Below are positions 9,681-17,425 of a stretch of 64,000 bases of DNA, piece after piece. Positions within the stretch are counted from its first letter, which is position 1. Every line of letters begins with the position of its first letter. This stretch comes from Planctomycetota bacterium. GTDB taxonomy: Bacteria > Planctomycetota > Planctomycetia > Gemmatales > Gemmataceae. Under the pieces are notes generated by a model, which was not told the DNA's origin, did no database searches, and saw only the letters and a program-made list of their open reading frames with translations. The translations under genes and the position numbers were made by a program. The stretch is from assembly GCA_021413735.1 (NCBI GenBank), contig JAIOPV010000147.1:1-64000 (forward strand), given 5' to 3'.

Positions 9681-11242
9681 TGCCTGAGCTGAGATCGAAG
9701 CGGGCACGAACCATGCTGTGGGTCTTCATTACTGTCGCGGCGGTCGGCCTGTTCTGGATCGGGTTTCGGAACCCGTACCGGCGACGCTGGCTATTGCCAC
9801 GTCAGGTCACGCCGCGATCCACGACCACATCTGCCGTCGATCGCCAACATCGCCATTTGCTCGCGGGCGGACGGCTCGGCGAAACCGCCGTCATCGCGAC
9901 CGCTGCCCACTTCAAGGAACTGTTTCGCGCTGGCAAGGGCGTCGAGGTCGAACGCGAGCTGAAGCCGGGCGTCGGATTCGCTGTGCAGATTCGTGCGCTC
10001 GCGGCTGTCGGCACCGTGGAAGCTGGGCGAGTTCTCGAACGCCAACTCGGGCGCCAACTCACGCACGACCCCATCGAACAAACGTGGTACTGGGCCGACG
10101 TTGCCGCGGGGTTGCGACATCTTCATCACACGCTCGCGTTGCCTGCCGTGCTGCGGTGCGTCGATGCCGCGTCTGGCTTGCCTGCGGGAACTGTCCTTGC
10201 TGCCGAAGCGGTCGCGTTTCCGAACTTCGCCTCGACCCTGAACGATCTGCGCAGTCCCGTCGGAAAGGCTGCACTGCGGGCGATTGTCGCCGTGTGTCGC
10301 GGGTGTCGTGATGGCACCATCGACCCCGGCTGCATGCTTCGCGCTGGTCTCGGCGATCTACTTGCGACTCTGAGCGAAACCGCCCCGCAACATCCCGACC
10401 CGTGGCTCACGGCGGCGATGCTCGAAACCGAACGAGTCTTTCGTCGTCTCGGGAACTGGGTGCAATTGCTCGATGAAGAAATGCAGACGGTGGCAGAGCA
10501 TCAGGGCGTGAGGCTCTACGTTTCGTCGCACCAACGGGCCGAATGGCTCGCGGGGGCGATGGATCGGTTGCTCGCTCGCTTCGCGGTTGCCTCGTCGGAT
10601 GAACAGACGGCGATTCTGCGGTGTGCCTTCGAGTTCCGAGCAGATGTGACGCGCCTCTTCCCACATCTGCCAGACACCCGCAATGTTTGGTGGGCCGACG
10701 CGATCCGCAGTCTGACGTGGTCGAAGTCGCCGTCGGCTGGTCCGGTGTTGGCGGCACAGGCAGCACGCTGGCTCGAATCGCGGCGAAGTCGGCGACGCAT
10801 CCCGCATCTGCTGGCGGCACTTCGCGGTCACGCTGGCCCCGATTCCGAGGGCGTGTTGCTGCGGGCGGTGTTCGGCACCGAGCCGGAGATTCGTCGCGCC
10901 GCTGTGGGGTCGCTTGGTTGGTGGCCCCCGCACGATCCGGCTGCCACGATGCGAGTCTTACGCATCCTGCGCACCGACACCGACGACGAAACCCGTCTGG
11001 CGGCCGTGTCAGCGCTGGCACGCCTCGGAGAGCGAGCAGCGCTGGCCGAAGTGCTTGCGGGATTGGCTGCCGAGGAGCCCACGATTCAGGCCGCGACGAT
11101 TGCGAGAGTGGCTGCGGATGAACTGAGTTGGCTCTGGCCCGACTTGCAGGACTTGGCCGAGTCAGGCGATCGTGAAATGGCGCTCGCTGCGGCCGAGGCG
11201 ATTCATCAGATGCGTGAACACGTCCTCGGCCCGACTGGATAA
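9680..11242 (+). CDS. HEAT-repeat protein with an N-terminal membrane anchor
   Basis: About 520 residues from the ATG at 9680 (MPELRSKRARTMLW); a start at the second Met is equally possible. One hydrophobic helix (WVFITVAAVGLFWIGF) follows a basic N-terminus, giving an anchor with the rest outside. The body is Ala/Leu/Arg-rich helical sequence, and the C-terminal 150 residues show HEAT-like units (EPEIRRAAVGSLGWW, DDETRLAAVSALARLGE, EPTIQAATIARVA). HEAT proteins are protein-binding scaffolds; the partner is unknown. The frame is open into the end of proA, so the exact start is uncertain. Confidence 0.7.
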   Translation: MPELRSKRARTMLWVFITVAAVGLFWIGFRNPYRRRWLLPRQVTPRSTTTSAVDRQHRHLLAGGRLGETAVIATAAHFKELFRAGKGVEVERELKPGVGFAVQIRALAAVGTVEAGRVLERQLGRQLTHDPIEQTWYWADVAAGLRHLHHTLALPAVLRCVDAASGLPAGTVLAAEAVAFPNFASTLNDLRSPVGKAALRAIVAVCRGCRDGTIDPGCMLRAGLGDLLATLSETAPQHPDPWLTAAMLETERVFRRLGNWVQLLDEEMQTVAEHQGVRLYVSSHQRAEWLAGAMDRLLARFAVASSDEQTAILRCAFEFRADVTRLFPHLPDTRNVWWADAIRSLTWSKSPSAGPVLAAQAARWLESRRSRRRIPHLLAALRGHAGPDSEGVLLRAVFGTEPEIRRAAVGSLGWWPPHDPAATMRVLRILRTDTDDETRLAAVSALARLGERAALAEVLAGLAAEEPTIQAATIARVAADELSWLWPDLQDLAESGDREMALAAAEAIHQMREHVLGPTG

Positions 11243-12640
11243 TCACTTCCGAATCGTGACCTCGTAAACGCGGTTGTACGCGGGGCTCTTGATCTGATCG
11301 GCCGGCGGCGTGCCGTGCAGAATGCCCTTTCCGTCTTTCACCTCATAGCTGAACGGCTTGCCAGTCACCGGATCAACCGGCAACGGCAACTTCATCGCGT
11401 CGAGATTTGCCGGGAGCTTGCCGCCGTTCTCTGCCGCGTATGCCCGCACACCTTCCGCAACGAGCACGAGCGCGAACTGCTGTTGAAGCCGAACCTTCGC
11501 CGACATCACCTTGTACCACGCCGGCAGCAACTCGCCGAACGGACCAGCCAGGCGTTTCGTCGTCGCGAAGTCAGTGGGAACGTGCCAGAACGGAAGGTTC
11601 GTCCACTTCGCGAACTCGTCGAGATTCACTTCGTACTCCGCGAAGTCGGCCATCAGCACGATCTGCAACGCGGAGAACTTGTCGAGATCGGCGGCCTTGT
11701 GACCGAGCTTGAGAAGGTTCTCGCGGGCAGCGGCCACGTCCGCTTTATCCTCCGCTCGCTTGATGTACCACAGGCTTGGCTTGATGATGGCCTTCCCCCC
11801 GTTGCCGCTCATGCCGACGAGCGGGTCGAATGTAGCGAGAAGTTTCTTGATCTCGCGATCCTCAACGGGCAATCCCTTGCGGAGAATATCGAACTCTTTC
11901 GCGAGCAGCAGCTTCTCGCCCTGGCCGCCTTTGCGAAGGTCGATGAACGGCGTCGGAAGATCGGCGAGCGCCCAGAACAGATTTGGCGCTCCGGGTTGCT
12001 GGGCGAGTTCTTCGACTTCACCGAGGGCGATTGCTGTGATCGCGATGCCGACGAGATGACCGATGAGTGTCGGATGTTCGTTGAAGATGCGACCGAGCGC
12101 GAACATCGTTTGCAGCGTCTGAATGGCGTTGTCGAACTCGCCGCGAGCGATTTCGCCACGCACGCGAATCTTCAGCACTGCGGCCAGTGACCGCATTTGC
12201 TGCACGTCGGGGAGAAGGAGAAAAACGCCTTCGGCCTTGGCCTGATTGGTAATCTGCCAGTCAACGGTATCGAGACGTGCGGCGTATTTCGCCTGCTGCA
12301 CTGCGGTGCCGCCGTAGTTGATGAGTTCCTTCTCGTTGGCCAGCTCCTTCAGCGGTGCGTCGATCCATTTCGTTTGCTTGTCGGTGGATTCCTTGTTGTG
12401 GAACAGATGGTTCTGCTCGAAGAAGCATTTGTAGAACGCTTGGATCTGGTTGCCGCTCTGGAGTTCTCGCAGTTCGGGAAGTAGTCGATGCTTCAACGCG
12501 GGCTTTGGTAGAGCCGTTGCATCCACGGTGATGGGGATGATCCATTTGCCCTCAGCGGGGGGCTTCGGTGGCTGTGCGATTGCAGTGGAGCAAGCGGCGA
12601 ACAGCAAGGCGAACGCGGACAGGGACCGATGGCAACGCAT
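11243..12640 (-). CDS. Secreted hypothetical protein
   Basis: 465 residues from the ATG at 12640, which has a strong RBS (AGGAGG) seven bases upstream; the frame is open to 12730. The signal peptide is MRCHRSLSAFALLFAA with cleavage expected around AIAQPP. The mature part is largely helical, has no motif I recognise, and contains a C-terminal piece (LDAMKLPLPVDPVTGKPFSY) of the type seen in planctomycete secreted proteins that end in a general-secretion or pilin-like substrate fold. It ends head-on against the HEAT gene, with its stop immediately beside that stop. Confidence 0.75.
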   Translation of the reverse strand: MRCHRSLSAFALLFAACSTAIAQPPKPPAEGKWIIPITVDATALPKPALKHRLLPELRELQSGNQIQAFYKCFFEQNHLFHNKESTDKQTKWIDAPLKELANEKELINYGGTAVQQAKYAARLDTVDWQITNQAKAEGVFLLLPDVQQMRSLAAVLKIRVRGEIARGEFDNAIQTLQTMFALGRIFNEHPTLIGHLVGIAITAIALGEVEELAQQPGAPNLFWALADLPTPFIDLRKGGQGEKLLLAKEFDILRKGLPVEDREIKKLLATFDPLVGMSGNGGKAIIKPSLWYIKRAEDKADVAAARENLLKLGHKAADLDKFSALQIVLMADFAEYEVNLDEFAKWTNLPFWHVPTDFATTKRLAGPFGELLPAWYKVMSAKVRLQQQFALVLVAEGVRAYAAENGGKLPANLDAMKLPLPVDPVTGKPFSYEVKDGKGILHGTPPADQIKSPAYNRVYEVTIRK

Positions 12641-12778
12641 GGCGTGCCTCCTTGTGAAGAATGAAGACGGAGGGAACGGGCAACAGCACGGGTGCGAGGC
12701 GATCAGATGTGCGGTCTGCCGCGCGGTCATTGAGAGAGAGACGACACGGAAGAGGAAGTTTTCCGCGAGAAGTGAGGA

Positions 12779-13456
12779 TTAACGTTTCTTTTTGGTTTTT
12801 GGCTTCGGAGCATCGCCCAGATCCACGAATAATCGCGAAACGGGAACCGAGAACCCCGGCAGCACATCGCCGCCGGTGAGCGTGTCAGCCTCCGACAGTT
12901 CAGTCATCTTGTCGGGAGACGTGTAAACCTGCACGGTTCGCTTTTTCGGGTCGATGAACCACACGACTTCGATCTCAGACAGGAAATACTCCTTCAGTTT
13001 GCGTTCCATCTCCTTGCGAGTATTGCCTTCGCTGAGCACCTCAACGGCAAGATCAGGGTTCACGTTCGGCACGGGTTCCGTCGGCACTTTGCGGTTGGGC
13101 AACCGATCCCAGTTCGTGAACGACACATCTGGAATCCGCACGAGCTTCTTCATGAGATGGAACGGCCCATCGGCACCAGCGAGCATCCCCAGGTTCCCCG
13201 CAGCTCGGTTCCATTCTCTCAGAATCCCACCCAATTCCATCGCGACGACGGATTCCTGTAACCCCATGATTTTCTCCACAAGGGTGCCGTCCACGAGTTC
13301 AAACTTTCGCTTGTGGCGATCGAGCAATCGAGCCACATCGCGGACCGTCGCGGTTCCTGGCGTTGGCGTCATTCGCACACGATTCGGCGACACTCCCCCG
13401 AGGTTGGTGAGCAACTCGTCCATCATCTCGAACTGAACAACTGATTTCGCAGCCAT
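12779..13456 (-). CDS. Uma2-family (DUF820) putative endonuclease, paralogue A
   Basis: 225 residues. Uma2 proteins have a restriction-endonuclease-like fold of unknown function and are strongly expanded in planctomycetes and cyanobacteria. The expected acidic/basic core is present: FELVDGTLVEK near residue 55, IPDVSFTNWDRLP, then PDLAVEVLSEGNTRKEMERK and YFLSEIEVVWFIDPKKRTV. The C-terminus is a basic tail (KPKTKKKR). A GGAGGG RBS supports the start at 13456. It is divergent from the haem protein gene and resembles the gene at 24138 along its whole length. Confidence 0.85.
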   Translation of the reverse strand: MAAKSVVQFEMMDELLTNLGGVSPNRVRMTPTPGTATVRDVARLLDRHKRKFELVDGTLVEKIMGLQESVVAMELGGILREWNRAAGNLGMLAGADGPFHLMKKLVRIPDVSFTNWDRLPNRKVPTEPVPNVNPDLAVEVLSEGNTRKEMERKLKEYFLSEIEVVWFIDPKKRTVQVYTSPDKMTELSEADTLTGGDVLPGFSVPVSRLFVDLGDAPKPKTKKKR

Positions 13457-13591
13457 CGAAAACCCTCCGTGAACGTGCCTCAACGTACCGTCATCGTGTT
13501 TCGCACACAACATCGGTGCTTGCTTTTCATCGCTATCCGGAACATCCTGCATTCTTGGATCTTTTACGCCGTTCTCCCGGAGTCGCTGCCA

Positions 13592-16500
13592 ATGACTCGT
13601 TTTGCGTTTGTGCTTCCGTTCTTGCTCGCAATGACGAGCATCGTCTCCGCTCAAGGCCTCACGCCGGATGAAGCCGTCAAGCGGATGAAGTTGCCCGAAG
13701 GCTTCTCGGCTCGCTGCGTCGCGCACGAACCCATGATTCGCCAGCCGGTGAGCATGAGCTTCGATAATCGCGGCCGCATGTGGGTGCTGCAATATCTCCA
13801 GTACCCGAACTACGCCGGCCTCAAAGCCCTCAAGCAAGATCAGTACCTTCGCACGATCTGGGATAAGGTGCCCGAACCGCCGCCTCACGGACCCAAGGGT
13901 GCCGACAAAATCACCATTTGCTACGACCCCGATGAGAACGGCGTCTTCAGCAAGTCGAAAGACTTCGTGACGGGGTTGAACATCGCGAGCGGCTTCTGCA
14001 TCGGCAACGGTGGCGTTTACGTCACGCAGCCGCCGTACCTGCTGTTCTACCCCGACAAGGACGAAGACGACGTTCCCGACGGCGACCCCGAAGTGCTGCT
14101 CTCCGGCTTCGGGATGGACGACACGCACTCGCTCGCGAACTCGCTGCAATTCGGGCCAGACGGCTGGCTCTACGGAGCTGCCGGCAGCACGAGTACTTGC
14201 AAGATCAAGAACCTGACGCACCCGAAGGATGAGATCGTCGAGTTCCAGCAAGGCATCTGGCGATTCCATCCGAAGACGAAGAAGTTTGAGCTGTTCAGCG
14301 AGGGCGGCGGCAACACTTACGGCCTCGACTTCGACAAGAACGGCCAGATCATCGCGGGCACGAACTACGGCGGCGTGGCGTGCCTGCACCAGATGCAGGG
14401 GGCGTATTACGTCAAGGGGTTCAGCAAACACGGCCCGCTGCACAATCCGCACACCTACGGTTACTTCGAGCACGTTCCGTACACGAACTTCAAGGGTGGC
14501 CACGTCACGTGCGGCGGCATCATTTATCAAGCTGATGTGTACCCCAAGGAGTACCGTGACCAGTACCTCGCGGCGAACATCCTCTCGAACGCGATTTACT
14601 GGCACAAGCTGGAGCCGGTGAAGTCATCGTTCAAGGCGAGTCACGGCGGCGAGTTGCTCGAAGCGAACGATCCGTGGTTCCGCCCAGTGGACATGCTGCA
14701 AGGCCCGGACGGCTGCGTGTACGTTGTGGACTTCTACGACCGCCGTGCGGCTCACCTCGATCCCGTCGATAACTGGGACAAAACGAACGGCCGCATTTAC
14801 CGCATCGAGTACAAGGGCGGCCCGAAGTACCCGACGTTCGACCTTCGCAAGAAGACGGTGCCGGAACTGCTGGAACTGCTGAAAGACCCGAACGTGTGGT
14901 ACCACCGCGAGGCTCGGGCGTTACTTGCGGCGACGCTCGACAAACCCACCGCCGACACGCTTCGGAAGTGGGCGAGCGAGGGGGATTCGCAGCTTTGCTT
15001 GGAAGCGATTTGGACCCTCTACACAGCCGGCGGCAAGAACGTAAACATCGCCGACCAGGCGATTGAGCATTCCGACCCGCAAGTTCGTGCCTGGGGCGTT
15101 CGGCTGATGACGGATCATCTCGAACGGGCACGCGACCGCGGCTTGACGCTTTCGCAATCGTCCATCGCGCAAGAGAGCAGTTCGGTTGTGTTAGCTCAAC
15201 TCGCGTGTTCTGCAAAACGATTACGGCCCGGCCAGGCGACCGCGATCGCCATACAGGTGCTTTCGAACCCCGTTGTACGAGATGATCCTGCGATCCAACT
15301 CATGTGTTGGTGGGCCCTGGAATCGGCGATTACGCAAGGCAGTCAGGCATGGCTCGAGTATTCAAGGCTCGCGCGTAGGTCTGAGATGAACCCGGTGCTC
15401 GACGCGGTCGTTGAGCGAATCGCGCGACGGCTCACTGCGGGTGACGTTAAGAATTGGGATGGCCAGCTCAGCGACTTGATTGAATCGCGGTCCCGTGCCG
15501 ATCTTTCGCCAGTGCTTCACGGGATTGTCAAAGGGCTTGAAGGCGGCGGCGTGAAGGCGTTCCCCGCGAGGCTGATGAAAGACCTGGCCTCGCTTCGGAC
15601 CAAACAACCACGACCGACGGATGAACTCGTTCTGGAGATCCTGGCGAGGCTCAACGACGAAACCGCGATCGAGACATTCCTAATGCGAGTGGCGAACGCG
15701 GAAGTGCCGGAGGCTGAGCGGCTCAAGGCCATGAATCTGATAAAGCAACTCCGGCCCCCAACGGCTGAGGTCGTGTTCCTGGCGCAGCTCGCGAACAGCA
15801 AGTCCGACGCCCTCCGGATCGGGTCGCTCAACGTGCTGGAGGCATACCAAGACCCGAAGATCGGCGAAACAGTTCTCGCGGCGTATCCGGGGTACTCCGC
15901 GGCGCTGAAGAAGCGAGCGGTGCAGCTCATGCTGTCGCGACCGATGTGGGCGCTCGGGTTGTTCAAGGCTCTCGACGCGGGCAAGTTCCCCAAGGCCGAT
16001 ATCAGCGTCGATCAGGGGCGAATCGCTGTCGGGCTTGGCGACAAAGACGTGACGGCACTCGTCGAGAAGCAGTTCGGCAAGATCGCACCCGCGACCGCTG
16101 GCGAGAAGCAAGCTCGCATCAGTTGGTTGAACGCACAGATTCCCCGCGAGAAGGGAGCGGACGTCGCACGCGGAAAGGTGCTGTTCACGAAGCACTGCGC
16201 CGCGTGTCACCAGTTGCACGGCGAAGGCGGCAAGGTCGGTCCCGATCTCACGACCGCCGACCGCAAGAACCGCGGCTACATGATCGCGCAGATTGTCGAT
16301 CCATCGGGGTACATTCGCCCCGAGTTCGTCGTGCAGAACATCCTGACCACCGACGAACGCAAGTTGCTCGGCATCGCCAAGGAAGTCGGCGAAACCGTCG
16401 AATTGTCAAACTTTGTGGACAACAAAGTCGTCACCACTGTCATCGCAAAGAAGGACATCGCGGATATCAAGCCGTCGGCCGTGTCGCTGATGCCAGAAAA

Positions 16501-17329
16501 ACTACTCGACACGCTCAGCGATGCCGAGATCGCCGACCTGTTCGCGTTTCTGGTGAGCGACGCGCCGAAGAAGAACCTAACCCCCCAACCCCCTTCCCTG
16601 GAAAGGAAGGGGGAGCCAGAAAAAGCCCCTCTCCCCTCGGGGGAGGGGTTGGGGAGGGGTTCTGAAGCCAAAAAACTCAAGGTCGCTCTCGTGTCCGGGT
16701 CGTTCGAGTACAAATCCGACGATTCGCTCACCGGGTTGCAGAAGCACCTCGAAGCGAACTACCCCGTCGAGTGTGTGCGAATCTTCGCGAAGGCCGAGAA
16801 AGACACGACCTTCGCCGGAATTGAGAACCTGGAGAAGTGCGACGTCGCCATATTCTTCACGCGGCGACTGCAAATCGAGGGCGAGTCGTTAGACGCGGTG
16901 AAGAAGTACGTCAAATCTGGGAAGCCGATTGTCGGCATTCGCACTGCGAGCCACGGTTTCCAAAAGTGGTTGGAGGTGGACAAGGAGATTCTGGGCGGCG
17001 ATTATCAAGGACACTTCGGTGCTGGCGTCGCCGACGTGAACATCGTCGCGAAGCAGAAAGATCACCCCATCTTGAAGGGCGTGGCAGCGTTCAAAACGAA
17101 CGGAAGCCTGTATAAAAACCCCAACGTCGCGGCCGATGTCACCGTTCTGCTCCAGGGGAGCATGGGGAAGGAATCCGAGCCGATGGCGTGGACTCGCGAG
17201 AAGGACGGTCGGCGGGTGTTCTACACCTCTCTCGGACACCCCGACGACTTCAAGGACGAAAATTTCACGCGGTTAATCGTCAACGCCTTGGCCTGGGCAA
17301 CGAAGACTGAGTTGAAGCCGACGAAGTAA
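13592..17329 (+). CDS. PVC-type haem-binding propeller/HEAT/cytochrome protein fused to a ThuA domain
   Basis: 1,245 residues with a signal peptide (MTRFAFVLPFLLAMTSIVSA). Domains in order: a dehydrogenase-like propeller starting at GFSARCVAHEPMIRQPVSM and running to about residue 420 (GPDGCVYVVDFYDRRAAHLD); a HEAT-type helical region to about 840; a c-type cytochrome domain with CAACH at residues 869-873 and a Pro/Asp-containing region after it; a linker at about 995-1025; and a ThuA-like domain from LKVALVSG to the end. The N-terminal architecture is the membrane-bound PVC-type family, thought to act in periplasmic carbohydrate oxidation. ThuA-like domains are linked to sugar oxidation, so the fusion would combine steps; this is an inference. 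The linker peptide is encoded by an inserted GC-rich repeat. Confidence 0.9.
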   Translation: MTRFAFVLPFLLAMTSIVSAQGLTPDEAVKRMKLPEGFSARCVAHEPMIRQPVSMSFDNRGRMWVLQYLQYPNYAGLKALKQDQYLRTIWDKVPEPPPHGPKGADKITICYDPDENGVFSKSKDFVTGLNIASGFCIGNGGVYVTQPPYLLFYPDKDEDDVPDGDPEVLLSGFGMDDTHSLANSLQFGPDGWLYGAAGSTSTCKIKNLTHPKDEIVEFQQGIWRFHPKTKKFELFSEGGGNTYGLDFDKNGQIIAGTNYGGVACLHQMQGAYYVKGFSKHGPLHNPHTYGYFEHVPYTNFKGGHVTCGGIIYQADVYPKEYRDQYLAANILSNAIYWHKLEPVKSSFKASHGGELLEANDPWFRPVDMLQGPDGCVYVVDFYDRRAAHLDPVDNWDKTNGRIYRIEYKGGPKYPTFDLRKKTVPELLELLKDPNVWYHREARALLAATLDKPTADTLRKWASEGDSQLCLEAIWTLYTAGGKNVNIADQAIEHSDPQVRAWGVRLMTDHLERARDRGLTLSQSSIAQESSSVVLAQLACSAKRLRPGQATAIAIQVLSNPVVRDDPAIQLMCWWALESAITQGSQAWLEYSRLARRSEMNPVLDAVVERIARRLTAGDVKNWDGQLSDLIESRSRADLSPVLHGIVKGLEGGGVKAFPARLMKDLASLRTKQPRPTDELVLEILARLNDETAIETFLMRVANAEVPEAERLKAMNLIKQLRPPTAEVVFLAQLANSKSDALRIGSLNVLEAYQDPKIGETVLAAYPGYSAALKKRAVQLMLSRPMWALGLFKALDAGKFPKADISVDQGRIAVGLGDKDVTALVEKQFGKIAPATAGEKQARISWLNAQIPREKGADVARGKVLFTKHCAACHQLHGEGGKVGPDLTTADRKNRGYMIAQIVDPSGYIRPEFVVQNILTTDERKLLGIAKEVGETVELSNFVDNKVVTTVIAKKDIADIKPSAVSLMPEKLLDTLSDAEIADLFAFLVSDAPKKNLTPQPPSLERKGEPEKAPLPSGEGLGRGSEAKKLKVALVSGSFEYKSDDSLTGLQKHLEANYPVECVRIFAKAEKDTTFAGIENLEKCDVAIFFTRRLQIEGESLDAVKKYVKSGKPIVGIRTASHGFQKWLEVDKEILGGDYQGHFGAGVADVNIVAKQKDHPILKGVAAFKTNGSLYKNPNVAADVTVLLQGSMGKESEPMAWTREKDGRRVFYTSLGHPDDFKDENFTRLIVNALAWATKTELKPTK
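16575..16663. repeat. CCCCTCTCCCC-type repeat inside the haem/ThuA gene
   Basis: Two stacked inverted repeats lie in coding sequence: CCCCCTTCC with GGAAGGGGG, then CCCCTCTCCCC with GGGGAGGGG. Read in frame, it gives NLTPQPPSLERKGE and PLPSGEGLGRG, a low-complexity peptide of the kind produced when an intergenic repeat is translated. It forms the linker between cytochrome and ThuA domains without breaking the frame. Confidence 0.8.
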
Positions 17330-17332
17330 CCC

Positions 17333-17390
17333 GTTTTCGCCGCTTGCGGCGTAGCGCTCTCCAGAGCGCTACGCCGCAAGCGGCGAAAAC
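17333..17390. repeat. Palindromic repeat, CGCTTGCGGCG family, copy 4 (perfect)
   Basis: A perfect inverted repeat with 28-base arms and a 2-base centre. The left arm begins GTTTTCGCCGCTTGCGGCG. It starts four bases after the stop of the haem/ThuA gene and ends 36 bases before the start of the WD40 gene. It is the best-preserved copy in the window and can serve as the family consensus. Confidence 0.95.
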
Positions 17391-17425
17391 GAAACGTCAG
17401 AGACCATATCCGCAGAGGACAGACC

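Noticed and set aside
13457-14605. Upstream extension of the Uma2 frame on the minus strand
   Set aside because: The extension lies opposite the haem/ThuA gene, has shadow composition, and the RBS and conserved start are at 13456.
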